Shown: in pieces, positions 44,486 through 55,565 of the stretch
How positions within the stretch are numbered: the stretch's first letter is position 1
Layout: each line of letters opens with the position of its first letter
NCBI GenBank assembly: GCA_010015805.1
Contig: ML978122.1
Location: 310,001 to 374,000 of the forward strand
Origin: Rhizodiscina lignyota
Lineage: Eukaryota > Ascomycota > Dothideomycetes > Aulographales > Rhizodiscinaceae
Direction: 5' to 3'
DNA length: 64,000 nt
Made by a program: the position numbers and the translations under genes
The notes under the pieces: generated by a model
The model's input: only the letters and a program-made list of their open reading frames with translations
Database searches by the model: none
What the model was told of the DNA's origin: nothing

Positions 44486-46868
44486 GATGATGGTGGATGG
44501 ATGCGACGAGAAGATGGAATTGGTTGGGTTGGGTGGTGTGAGGTTTGGAGGAAGAGAGGGAGTAGACGAAGTGCTTGAATATAAAGGACGACTTTGCGCG
44601 CGATCGTCACACTAGAGAATAGAAGAGAGGGTCTTTGGTGGGGATGTGGAACCACTCCGCGACAAGTCAGATATTATAGTGGACAGGACGAATTGCGGTG
44701 AGTAATCTGCTGTTGACGAGTCTTCGCCATTCCAACGGGCGGCAATTTATCATAAATGTCTGGCATTAATTGCATACAGCTCCCAACGCGTCGCAGGTTG
44801 GTTGACGTCGTCAAACAGTAGCAGACTTGGAGATTACCTCTTATCGCAGGATGTGCACAGCACTTACCCTCTTCGTCAGTGGAATACCACGCTACGATGA
44901 GATTTTCAAGGAACATAACATTGCTCCAGTTTTCCAAGATGACAGCAGCGCAGGCGGTGTTGGGTCCACCTATCAGTCGGTCGAGGCAAAGCACAACATC
45001 GGAAGCGTCCGGGGCACGCAGGCTGCCAGCTCGGATAGCGATTTATCCAACATGACGGTGGAGACGGGGTGGTTTGATATCTGGATGCTAGTGGTGGTTG
45101 TTGCAAGGTGTTGAAAACGGTGCTGCAGATTTTGCGCGAAATGACGTCGTGCTGGGGCTTGGGGCTCACTTTATCCCGCGCTGCGAGCGCGGGCGCCTTG
45201 GGCTGGTGAGGTTGATGCCCCTGTCGCTCCGCCAACTTAGGTCAGCAACCACCCGCTTTTCCACCCAGACGACGCGTCCCTGGCGTGCCTTTTCTAGGAA
45301 CAAGAAGGCCTCCGCGCACTCGCCGAGAAGAGCCGTCGAAGCCTCCAGTGTTTCGAGTCAGCCGGCTCCAGTACTGCTCTACGACAGGCGGGCGTGCACA
45401 CGCAAACCGCTCCATTCGGCAACTGCCCGAGGATAATATGTCGCCTCATCAGAGGCTCCTCGCGATCGTCGGGCATCCTGGCGCGACTGCTCCTCCGATT
45501 TGCAGCGTCAGAAGCGATACGGCTTAGTTTGCCGCCCTTGGCACACTGACCGGTTTGGTCGGCTTGCGCCGACTCGACGTCGTGGCTCTTCACATGCTAA
45601 CTCTCAATTCAAGCTCATCAGGCCCTGTCAGGGACCTCATGGCTCCCGCGTCGACCGCACCTCATGCACACATGCAAGCCACTGCACGGCGACTACTTGC
45701 AGCCGCCCTACACTTTCGCAATACGTCAGATAAGAACAGCGTCATCATCAACGTCCTCCAAGCGACAGTCTTTCTGACCTTTTCGACTACTCTCGTGCGA
45801 GCTGAATGCTTTGGAATATCTGGACACGCTGGAGTAGTGGGCTTGGCAATTCGAACCTGCCGTAAGACGGTATCCAAGTACCTTCCACACGGGGTCTTCA
45901 GAGACCCATTTTGCTCGCGTTAAGGTCCCACTTTTCCAAAGCTTGACATCATGGTACATCTTCGCGAAATCTTGCAATGTACTAAGGTACCTCTCCTGCG
46001 TTTGAGTGGACCCTGAAAGGATTTCAAAACACATGTTTGGGTACCGGCGCATACTCCAACTACACTGGTACATTCTCCTGGACGTCCCTTCGTTAGCCTC
46101 AAGCAGGTCATCCGACCCCGTATATGCGGCCCCCGAAGCGGAGGAATGACTGTACTTCCGGACGATGCATCTAGAGAATGCTGCAGCGTGGAGGAATACG
46201 GAGTCTCCAGATAAATGAATAGTTGGGGTAATCATCGTCATTCTGCGTGGCATCGAGCCGGACCGAAGGAGCTGCAAGGTCGGTGAATGTCTTGTCTCTA
46301 TCTTGCCTTGGAATATGATTGACAAGAGTGAAGAAAAATGTTACATACAGGGAAACTAATGTGCTCAGCGCCGCCCAAAGCGATGCAACCCATTGACTTG
46401 AAATTATCCGCACGAACCGAGAGCAGAAAGGACATTGCAACTTGAAAAACTGCGCTTACTACATTGATGAAACAGTTATCCCTGAAAGGGAAGTAAGTAA
46501 ACGCGTTGTGACGCGTCGCGAGAAGAGTAGTGAGGCGGTGAGTAACTATGAGACTGAATTGCAGTTGATTCTGGGTGAGTCGTTGAAATCGAAAACATTC
46601 ATCGTACGCTTTGATGCTTAAGACTAATGTGAATACCTCTGATGTAAATGAAATCACTGTTGGCGAGGTGCGCAGTACATGCTCATGAAACTCGTAGTTT
46701 GGTGCTGAAGGGAGGGACGAGAGGCAATGTAAAGTTCCATTTTAGATCCATGCATCAATCGTCTCTTGAGACCAACTCCGCAATGTCAGAACCTGGTGGT
46801 AGTCGATTTCGCAAACTACGTATTGTTGTTTGCCTCGCTTTTCTCTATCCGTCATTTCAATTTTCACG
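44486..46868. other. 2.4 kb without a supported gene
   Basis: Two weak candidates only. A plus-strand frame at 45098-45436 contains an Arg/Ser-rich stretch (MPLSLRQLRSATTRFSTQTT) resembling a mitochondrial presequence, but no continuing exon could be built. A minus-strand frame of 199 codons (45726-46325), perhaps with 46298-46657 upstream, has hydrophobic segments but no known motif. Either could be a small lineage-specific gene or noise. Confidence 0.3.
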
Positions 46869-49382
46869 ATGAACTGGACCGGCGGGCGCCTTCAACGCCA
46901 TTCCCATCGCAGCCAAAATACCGTACTCCAACGCCAAAAGCAGCATTTTGCTAGAGTTCAGACGCGTCTTCAGCAAACTCCACAACCGCAAACTCTTCCT
47001 TTTCAACTTAGCTTCTTGCGTCACGATACCGCCACCCTTGTTGGCTGTGTGACTCCATTCGGAGACCGCTCTCAACGACATACCGGTCACGCAAAGGGTC
47101 GCCAGCAGACACTCGAGAAATTCGAGTCAACAAGACTACTTGCGACGCGTCTAGCTTCGCTTAAGAGGCGTATATCACCATCGGCAACTACGAAGACGCC
47201 AAAAACACCCAACAACGCGTCGCAATCGCGGTATTTATCGCCGCTTCAAGATGACGACCAGTTGTACGAAGCTCCGCCACAACGTTCGTCAAGACAGCCA
47301 CCCGTTGAAGCAAGGGGCCATCAGCATGTGTCTTCAGGATACAACCATGCACCAAGCTCTCCGCAACGCCGAAGAAGGCGAAAGGCGTCGTCATCCGGTG
47401 AAGAGCTAAGGCTGCTTGAAACCAAGAGGAGGCGTCTTCTTGCACAGAGTGACTGGGCTGGTTTAGGGCCTTCCCGCCCTGTACACATGAACCATCGACA
47501 ACGGAGTGACAAAGGTGAGATGGGTAAGAGGAGGAAGATTGACAAAGGCGATCGTAGGCATGCCATGACACACATCGAGCGCCATTCGCCTCTACTTGGC
47601 GCAGCTCATGGACCCCTTGGATTTAAGAGCAAGAATGAAATTCGGGCAGCGATTAACGAGATCAGCATTCGAGTCGGTACAGGAGCCCTATCTACACAGT
47701 TGTCTCAAGGTGCCTCTACCGAGATGCAGCAAAACGCAGAACGACCGACACCCGATCTACCGCAACCACTCCACCGTTACAAAGAAGTAATCGAGATCCC
47801 AGAAACATCATCAATCGAAGGTGAACAAGGGTCAGGTGTGCTCCATGAAATGGATACACATCCCGAGCTAGATCGCTCAAGCTCAATGCTTCTTGATGCT
47901 GAAGCTGAGTACAGCATGGCGCCTGCTCTGGAACATTCCGAGCGCATACCGGAGCAAGAATTTGTTAGATACTCTGACGGAGTTCATAAACGTTATGAGC
48001 AAAGCGATCTGGCCACCAATGCCTCCTCTGAAGATGAAGTTCGTACTGGATCCGTGCATGCGATGTCTCCAACCCCTGTATTGGCAGTGTCTCGAGATGG
48101 CGAGACTCAAACTTATGATAATGCCCTTCCCTTGTCTCCGGAGGCACATTTCCGACTTGTTTTTCAAACGTCTTCGTCGCACATGCCCAAGTCACCAACG
48201 CACATGAAGGCTGTCGGACGCCAGTCGCGGGAACCGAAGTCGGTGCTGGACACGAGCTGGACAGACACAAATTCACACGGCTCAGAGCATGATGCTGTTG
48301 GTGAGGAAACCTGGCGAAGGATCTTGTCATTTCGGAGTGCAGACTCAGCATACACTGCTCAAACGGGCTACATCGGCCTACCCAATCGGCGAGGGAGCGT
48401 GTCAAGCCACGAAGACCAAGTCGTGAATGTGGCCTCGCAGGAGGCTGAAGCTTTGAATCCACGCGGAGATACCTCCGAACGCTCATTTGTCGAGGCTACG
48501 GGACATCCAAGTCATGATCGCTTCCATGATGGCAACTTTTCACTATTCATCGATCAGTCAACGTCGAATTTACGCGATCATTTCGCTGAACCTGTTGAAG
48601 TACTGCATGAACAGCGCAACAAAGCCATCACACCTAAGACATATGACCCAGACGAGGTCTGGAAGAAGTTTGTATTTGGCGATATCGAAGTCGATGAAGA
48701 TGTTGCTCGACAGGTGGCCGAATCCAGTTGTGATAAAATCGTCAGTGAGGGCATGAGCACTGCTGGAGGTCAGATAGCCGACCGGAGTACATCACGATTC
48801 TTCGCTCCAGCGCCAACGATGCGGCTGTCAAGTGAGCTAGCATTCAATGAAAGCAGCACTGTTTCGTCACCAACGTCACATACCCAAAGCGTGCCCGGCC
48901 GAGACCTGCCTCCGGCGTCGATGGTCAACCATGCACCTGACACAATAGCGAACGTGTCCGTGTTATCACAGCCCACCGAAGGATCGCAAATAGATCATTT
49001 TGCGGCGAATTTAGCAAATTCAATGGTTGCTCAAGCATCTTCACATCAGCCAATTTCCTCTTCGCTCTCACCTCCTCCGGTCGATCTGGATAGCCCAACA
49101 GAGACCGGAACCAGTAATTTCCATGCACCAAGCAGAAGCGCAGGTACATCCGGAGCAATATATGCGACTTCTGAAATCACCAGCACGCGGGCAGTAGGAC
49201 GTTCCAATTACCGCCGCGCCGCTCCAACGATGAAAGGCCCAATGACTCGAGCCAGCAAGAGACACGATGAACAAGGTGCAAAGGACGTACCGACATTCTC
49301 CACAGAGAGAAGTGGTAGGAAAAACTCCCATGTTGGAAAGTCCGTATCAGTCTATGACTTTCCAGAGAGCGATGCTCCGTAG
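46869..49382 (+). CDS. Conserved fungal protein of unknown function, largely disordered (MNWTGG N-terminus)
   Basis: 837 residues, one exon, beginning MNWTGGRLQRHSHRSQ. I recall this N-terminal word, together with KQKQHF and a later SDWAGLGPSRPVHM next to basic KRRKIDK, from uncharacterised ascomycete proteins; no function is known to me. The protein is rich in Ser, Gln, Arg and Glu with many SP/TP sites and basic clusters (RRRRRKASSSGEE, KRRRLL) that look like nuclear localisation signals. No catalytic domain, membrane segment or signal peptide. One short ordered-looking stretch (YDPDEVWKKFVFGDI) could be a protein-binding motif. A nuclear scaffold or DNA-repair role would be guesswork. The longer frame start at 46830 is TTG, so 46869 is chosen. 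Confidence 0.8.
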   Translation: MNWTGGRLQRHSHRSQNTVLQRQKQHFARVQTRLQQTPQPQTLPFQLSFLRHDTATLVGCVTPFGDRSQRHTGHAKGRQQTLEKFESTRLLATRLASLKRRISPSATTKTPKTPNNASQSRYLSPLQDDDQLYEAPPQRSSRQPPVEARGHQHVSSGYNHAPSSPQRRRRRKASSSGEELRLLETKRRRLLAQSDWAGLGPSRPVHMNHRQRSDKGEMGKRRKIDKGDRRHAMTHIERHSPLLGAAHGPLGFKSKNEIRAAINEISIRVGTGALSTQLSQGASTEMQQNAERPTPDLPQPLHRYKEVIEIPETSSIEGEQGSGVLHEMDTHPELDRSSSMLLDAEAEYSMAPALEHSERIPEQEFVRYSDGVHKRYEQSDLATNASSEDEVRTGSVHAMSPTPVLAVSRDGETQTYDNALPLSPEAHFRLVFQTSSSHMPKSPTHMKAVGRQSREPKSVLDTSWTDTNSHGSEHDAVGEETWRRILSFRSADSAYTAQTGYIGLPNRRGSVSSHEDQVVNVASQEAEALNPRGDTSERSFVEATGHPSHDRFHDGNFSLFIDQSTSNLRDHFAEPVEVLHEQRNKAITPKTYDPDEVWKKFVFGDIEVDEDVARQVAESSCDKIVSEGMSTAGGQIADRSTSRFFAPAPTMRLSSELAFNESSTVSSPTSHTQSVPGRDLPPASMVNHAPDTIANVSVLSQPTEGSQIDHFAANLANSMVAQASSHQPISSSLSPPPVDLDSPTETGTSNFHAPSRSAGTSGAIYATSEITSTRAVGRSNYRRAAPTMKGPMTRASKRHDEQGAKDVPTFSTERSGRKNSHVGKSVSVYDFPESDAP

Positions 49383-50380
49383 CGCTTGCCGTAGTTGTTT
49401 TGCTGCCGTGGCATACATGTATGTTGCAGCCGTGCAGGATTATTACTTCAGAGTCCACAGTGAGAATTGCTTGGCTCTCAGGAACACTCTCAGCAAAACG
49501 TTGTACGCAATAAAATTAGGCATTTCATCTTTCCTGAATATTAAGGGCCTGATCCAGATCCAGCACAGTCATAAGCCTCCTCTCCGAATGCGTTTGGAAC
49601 AGTGCTTGATGTACCCTGCGGGGGACCTGTGTCTGCAGAAATAACGACAAATACCCTCTTTACGCATTTCGCTCGGAATGTGAGATCTGGATACGGATCA
49701 GATTGAGCGGGGGTTACAAAGATGGAGACTGATCGTGGTTATGGAGAAGTTGGTAAAAAGAGTTCTTTGAGTTTCGGTATGAGAATGATGTAATATACTC
49801 CTACCTTGTATAAAATGAGAGTAGGCGCAACAGTGAGTCTCAAGATCTTATACTTGCCGCTATCAATGATGCTTAGACCAAAGATGGATTGCTGAATAGG
49901 CAATCGGCATTCGGCAATGAAGTTAGCAGGGGATCGTAGGCACGTAGAAGATACAGATTTGAAAAGGCGATGATTAAGTTGAGAGGGAAACGGTCTAAAT
50001 AAAGGAGAAGGGGGAAGGGGAGTGAAGATGTACGAGGCTTCCAAATATCGAAGCAAGTCGTGCTGCAGATAATCGGTCTCCTTTAGTCCCTGAGTCCGAG
50101 ACATCCTTGACATGACATGACATTGACCAAGAAAGGATTAGCGCCATCCCTGTCATATCTAAATGACATGACTTGTTCTGGCGTCTCAATGAAAAGCTCC
50201 TTTTTCGATCTCGTGCAGCAATCGAATTTCAGTGTGTTCAATCGTGTGCTATTGAAAGAATGGTACCTTATCTCATTTGACCCCCCCTTACATGTCGCTC
50301 ATGTCCTCTTTCACCTTAAAGCTCTCACTACCCATCATTCATCCGTGGCCTTGAACGATTCTGAAATTGCGATCTAAAAG
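49383..50380. other. Intergenic
   Basis: About 1 kb. A minus-strand 124-codon frame (49739-50113) is Ser/Pro/Leu-rich without a motif. A CCCCCCC run at about 50281 precedes the peptidase start. Confidence 0.45.
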
Positions 50381-52788
50381 ATGGCCAGATTCACACCAGA
50401 GTGAGATCAAGAACTGTTTGAAGCATTACAAAACTTACGCCGCTAGGGTCTTCATTGAAGCTCCGCGCCGGTCCTCGGCTGTACCAAGTGATGATGGTAC
50501 ACTCGCTTTGTATACAGTCTCGAGATATTCCATCGAGGCGAGATTAGAGTCGAAAGAGATCCGGGTAATGAACCTGGACACTGGTGACTCTACGTTATTC
50601 TCGGACGATCAGAATGTGAAAGAGCCGACCTGGTTTGGGGAGAGCAATCAAATTCTTTGGCAGCGGTCGCCGGAGGATGGATCCACCGAGCTGTGGGTAA
50701 GCAATGCTGTGGGCGAGAAAGAGTATTGGCCAGATTCCCCTTTTTATCTAATTGACGCTGATATTTGGTACAGGACATATCGTCTTGGAGAAATCGATGG
50801 AAGCATATCCGATTTGAAACTGAAGCCTCTCCCAAACGGAGAAATTGCGATCGCATTTACTGCAACCAAGGCCGAGGGCGGTAAACTGTTCAAATCTGGT
50901 TCTGTGAAGTCACCAGCATCAACAGCTCGAGAGTTTGATACGCTCAAAGTGCGTTATTGGGACCACTACCATAAAAAGGAGAAGGGTACATTATGGTACA
51001 CAACCTTGGAGAGAGTCAAAGCGACACCTCGCTATGCGCTAAATCTTGATCATCTAGTTGACGCCCTAAAGGGCACTGGCATCGAATTTCCATGGTGCGA
51101 TGGCCCGTTTGGAGAAGGAGGACAGTACAATCTCTCGCCCAAAGGCATTATACTAACTGTTCTTGACCCTGGAACCGACTATACTCGCCGCATCACCAAC
51201 GCGCTGTATATGATCCCGGTGAAATCATTCAGGGAATCTGCATCGCCTCCAATTAAGATAGACATTCCGAATTTCACAGGGTCTGCATCAGGAGCTGTCT
51301 TTTCACCAGATGCCGAGCGATTCGCATTCTTGAAGGCCAAGGATTGGCATGGAGACGAATCCCAAAGGATGCTCTTTGTTGCTTCCACTGCCAGTCCAGA
51401 AAAGCCACAACAAGTCAAGCTCTGCACCTCCGAGGCAAACACCAAAGAGTGGGACCGATCCCCAGAGTCAATACTCTGGTCAGAAATCGATCAGGAGCTC
51501 TATCTTAGCATTGAAGATGCCGGACATAAAAAGGTTTTCCGTATCCGGTTTACCGAAGACGGTGAATCCTGGCAAGCGGTCCCACGAGTCCTTACTGGAG
51601 GTGGAGTTGTCAACGATGTGTATCGACGGAGGAATCCCCATTCGCTTCAGATCCTGGTCACCAGATCGTCTTTAGTCGACAGTAGTTGCTTCGATATTAT
51701 AGATGTAGAGCCCGTAGAGATCTCACTCACAAGCTCATTCACCGACCACGGCGCTTCATTCGGCCTTCATCCTGGCCAAGTCTCGGAATTCGCATTTCAA
51801 GGTTATGGTGACTATACCGTCGAAGCTTTCCTCACGAAACCGTCGAACTTCTCTCCGAACAAAAAATATCCTTTGGCTCTGCTCATGCATGGTGGCCCAC
51901 AAAGTTCCTGGCTCAACGCCTGGTCGACGCGATGGAATCCTGCTGTGTTCGCTGAGCAAGGATATGTCGTTGTGTCGCCCAACGTGACTGGATCGACCGG
52001 ATTTGGAGATGATTTCAGCCGCGCAGTGCTGGGCGACTGGGGAGGGAGGCCGTACCAAGATCTGGTCAAATGCGTTGACTACGTCGAAAACAACATGGAG
52101 TTCATTGATATGGAGAGAGCTGTTGCTCTTGGCGGTAGTTATGGAGGCATGTGCTCTCCGATGCAGACTATTGAGACTACTATCACTGACGTTTTCAGGT
52201 TACATGGCTAATTGGATTGCCGGACAACCGCTGGCGAAGAAGTTCAAGGCTCTTGTCTGTCATGGTCAGCCACAATTATCCCAGCACAGCGTCTTACATA
52301 GGATTTAACTAATTCTCATACAGACGGTATCTTTACAATGGCCAACCTGCTTTCCTCTGACATTCCCGCCACGCTACCAGAAGATATGGGTGGGACTCTC
52401 TGGGAGAACCAAGAAGCCTGGGATAAATACGATCCCTCCCGACACACTGCCAACTGGACACAACCGATGCTGTTCATTCACTCCGATAACGATTTCCGCT
52501 GTCCGATCACCGAAGGCCTAGCGGCATATACCGTGTGCCAGCAGAAGAAGATACCATCTAGGTTCTTGAATTTCCCCGGTATTGAGAATAAATCCTCGCC
52601 ATGATCAAACAACACTAACAGAGGTGCGCATAGATGAGAATCATTTTGTGTTGAAACGAGCGAACTCGTTACACTGGTATCGAACCGTTCTCGGCTGGGT
52701 CAACAAATACGCTGGGGTGACAGATGGTGTGGTACTTCAGTCTCCTGTCACTGAACCGAACTGCAGCAAAGCCGAATCAGAAGAGTAG
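50381..52788 (+). CDS. Dipeptidyl-peptidase 5-like prolyl oligopeptidase (S9), cytosolic type
   Basis: Serine exopeptidase removing dipeptides. Exon 1 is only 20 nt (50381-50400, MARFTPE); exon 2 starts at 50447 with VFIEAPRRSSAVPSDDGTLALYTVS, giving the typical DPP5 opening but no signal peptide. A beta-propeller follows (EPTWFGESNQILWQRS, SGAVFSPDAERFAFLKAKDW). Then the hydrolase domain: LLMHGGPQSSW, SPNVTGSTGFGDDF, GGSYGG (catalytic Ser, split by an intron), FIHSDNDFRCP (Asp) and DENHFVL (His). About 720 residues. The third intron (52147-52198) starts with GC (GGAG, then GCATGT) and ends in CAG; GC-AG introns are tolerated by the spliceosome. The other introns, including one before the His motif ending CATAG, are GT-AG. 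Confidence 0.92.
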
Positions 52789-53431
52789 ATTAGTGATGGA
52801 ATCGTACGGCATGCCATCTGGAGGAGCATCTGGGTTCTGGAAACCGTAACCGATCGAGAGAACAAAAGTCCAATCTAGCTACAATATGTCGTCCTTTAGA
52901 GTCATACACTATGGTCTCCTTACATAATGTTTGAAGATCACGATTCTTATACTGCGAGATGATGCTTAGAGCTTGATAAAGCGACTACAGGCGTAATCGA
53001 GTATAGAGTCCCCCCTTTTTCCTCTTCGCTGGATACGACGTTAAGAATGCGCTTAGGCCCTATTTTACAGCTACTTAACTAGTAGTACTTAGACCTTCGC
53101 TATTTACCCTATTATGGAGGATTTATACCTTACTACTACTAAGTATTATATATATATTTCGAATTTAGTCTTAAGGTTTTAGAGCTTTATATACTTATTT
53201 TATACTATATTACTATTAATATACTAACCTAATAAGGTATCAGCTTATGATAGACTTGAGCGCAGCAGGTGGGTCAGAATTACCTACGATGTAGCGTCGA
53301 GGTACGGACACGGCCCGGTTCCGATTCCAAACGATCCGCTTGAAGACTTACTATATTACACTACTTGTTACGAACATCCGCTTGATAATACCAATGAGAG
53401 CTCATGACATTCAATAATATTAATATATTTG
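52789..53431. other. Intergenic with AT-rich relic
   Basis: Non-coding. The central ~220 bp is far richer in A+T than its surroundings (see the separate repeat entry). Confidence 0.5.
53030..53250. repeat. AT-rich block resembling a RIP-degraded repeat
   Basis: Sharp local shift to A+T with TATATATATATTTC, TTAATATACTAACC and many TA dinucleotides, flanked by normal-composition DNA. This is the look of repeat-induced point mutation acting on an old transposon fragment. No TIR or coding remnant identified. Confidence 0.45.
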
Positions 53432-55054
53432 TCAAAGCATACTCTTTCCCTTTGGCCGAGCAGCCATCAAATCCCTCCCCTCCTGTGCAAATGCTAACTC
53501 GCTCAAGATCTCCTCACTGCCACCCCCCACAACCATAACCCTCACATCGCGACTAATCTGCTCGATCCTCGCTCCCTTTCCAGTTCTAGAGTAGCCAAGT
53601 CCGCCCATGATCTGCTGCGCTTCACGCACAGTTTGCTCGAGTGCCCTTCCGGCTATGACTTTCAATAATGCTACCAGCCCGCCAATTTGTGCTGGTTTTG
53701 CATCAGGAACGATTTCCTTGTTCTGATTGTTGGTTTTGGTGGAAGATTGAGAGGCGTTGTTGGAGAGCGCAACAATCGATTCCATGAATGCGTGAGCGGG
53801 CAAGATACTGGCTCCCATTGTTGTAAATTTGGAGCGGATGGCTTGGTGATTGATGAGAGCGGTGCCGAAGGTTTCCCGGGAAAGGGCATAACTATAGGCG
53901 TCTTGCAGACAGGTTCGTGCGAGACGGAGACCTGTGCAGGCTAGCCAGAGTCGTTCGTGATTAAAATCCGGGGGGATGTTAGCAGATTTTCCGACAAGAA
54001 TTCAGAAGAGGAACGCACTTGACATTATGATTTTGAAGCCTTGGTTTTCCTTTCCTAAGAGATTCGAGACTGGAACTTCGACGTCGTCAAATTCAATGTA
54101 TGTAGAGCCTGTGGCATGTTAGAGCAAGCGACTGCTAATAATACAGCTGAAACGAACCGCTTGCAGAGACGCCAGAATTCAAGATCTTTCTCCGCGTTAC
54201 GCCTTTACTGGTGAGTGGGATAATGAGAGCTGAGATACCGCCTTTGCCTGGGCCGCCAGTGCGTACTGCTGTGGTGCTGTAGCTTGCCCACATGCCGTTC
54301 GTGATCCATTTCTTGGCGCCGTTGACGATATAGACGTCGCCTTTGCGTTCGGCAGTTGCGGCGATGTTTGATACGTCTGAGCCAGCTATATGAAATTCCC
54401 TATTAGCTTCCCCTCCTGTTGAATATCGTTTGTACAAGTTGAACCTCACTTCTCATGTCTATGAATCTGCGAAGAAGAGAACGTAAGGCATACCATCTGG
54501 CTCAGTAACAGCTAGACAAAACCGGCTTTGGCCTTGAATCACCTTTGGCAAGAATTGGCGTTTTTGAGCCTCTGTGCCAAAGTTTATTACGGGTGGAAGG
54601 CCAATGGCGTCTCCGCATCCCAGTGCCCAGATCACGCCCAAGTAACCACAGCGTGCAATTTCATCGATACAAATGAGATCGTGGAATGCGTCCCATTGTT
54701 CTGGTTTGATACCGCTGGGGAGTTTGATGTCCCCAAGATAGGGACCTATGGCAGCTGGATTGACAGTGACGGCCGTGAAGCCACGTAGTGAATGTTCGAG
54801 GAGAACCTACAAAGTGGATTCGTTAGGAAGGAGTAAAAAAAACGAGCGTGTGAGAAGGGAACAAGAACCTTTGCGGGGACAAAACCTTGTTCTTCCCATT
54901 CTGCGCAGTTAGGGGTGATTTTTTCTGAGATGTAGGCCCGTATGGTGTCTCTTAGACGTATGTGAGAGTCATTGTAGTAGGCTTCTGTTGGACGGGTGTG
55001 CCAGAGGGGTTCAGCAAAGGGTGCGATTTCTGGGGCCTTGCGGGGTGAGGACAT
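53432..55054 (-). CDS. Acyl-CoA dehydrogenase
   Basis: FAD enzyme introducing a 2,3-double bond into an acyl-CoA, about 470 residues. The start MSSPRKAPEIAPFAEPLW suggests no mitochondrial presequence. Blocks: LAVTEPDAGSDVSN (FAD/substrate), KKWITNGMWASYSTT, SNFNHERLWLA, RETFGTALINHQAIRSKF, AQQIMGGLGYSRTGKGARIEQISRDVR and a final MVVGGGSEEIL. GT-AG introns fit after PAK, PD and SAS. The last intron (53968-54018) has a CTAAC branch word, but its only acceptor restoring NFNHER is GG (53968-53969). The next AG, inside CTCTGGCTAG, keeps frame but deletes about ten conserved residues. A ~30-residue Asn/Ser/Lys insertion (NNASQSSTKTNNQNKEI) interrupts the C-terminal helical domain. Substrate probably isovaleryl- or another branched acyl-CoA, judging from its neighbours. 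Confidence 0.88.
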
Positions 55055-55565
55055 TGTGAATGCAACAATGATGTTTTATTTCTATTTGTGCCAGTTCTAT
55101 GAAATATTGAGAGGAGTCCCTGGCGACGCCGAATAGAGTTTTTCATGGCTTCCTATCTTAGAGAGTGTTCCTCTGCAATATTACCGACTCGGTCCGTCAC
55201 CGTGTATGATCGAGGCGGCCTCGATGGATGCGTCGTCGGAGAGCAGGTCTAGGCTTCTTTCCGAATATACGAGTTCGCAGCCGAGTTCGCAGTCCCAGTT
55301 CGTGAGTGTTGTTTGGCTGGCGCCTGCCGCCACGGCTTGAACGGACCGCATCCGGATTGGACTCCCTGCGACCTGCATGCGTAACGAGGCGAGGAGAACC
55401 AGGAGGCCGTACGTTGATGGAAACTTGGGGAAACTCGTAATACGGAGAGGTACTTGTAATTTGCCCAAAGGTTCAATGGTTCATCACATAGTTGACCGTT
55501 CGTGAGTGCAGGAAACAAAAATCCGAGCATCAAGCAGACATAGAATATATTACCTTCAGCCTAGA
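55055..55565. other. Intergenic
   Basis: About 0.5 kb between genes on the same strand. Two overlapping minus-strand frames (near 55181-55533) have no motif. Confidence 0.45.

Noticed and set aside
45726-46325. 199-codon minus-strand frame as a gene
   Set aside because: No motif, no start context and no convincing neighbouring exon; kept only as a remark in the intergenic entry.
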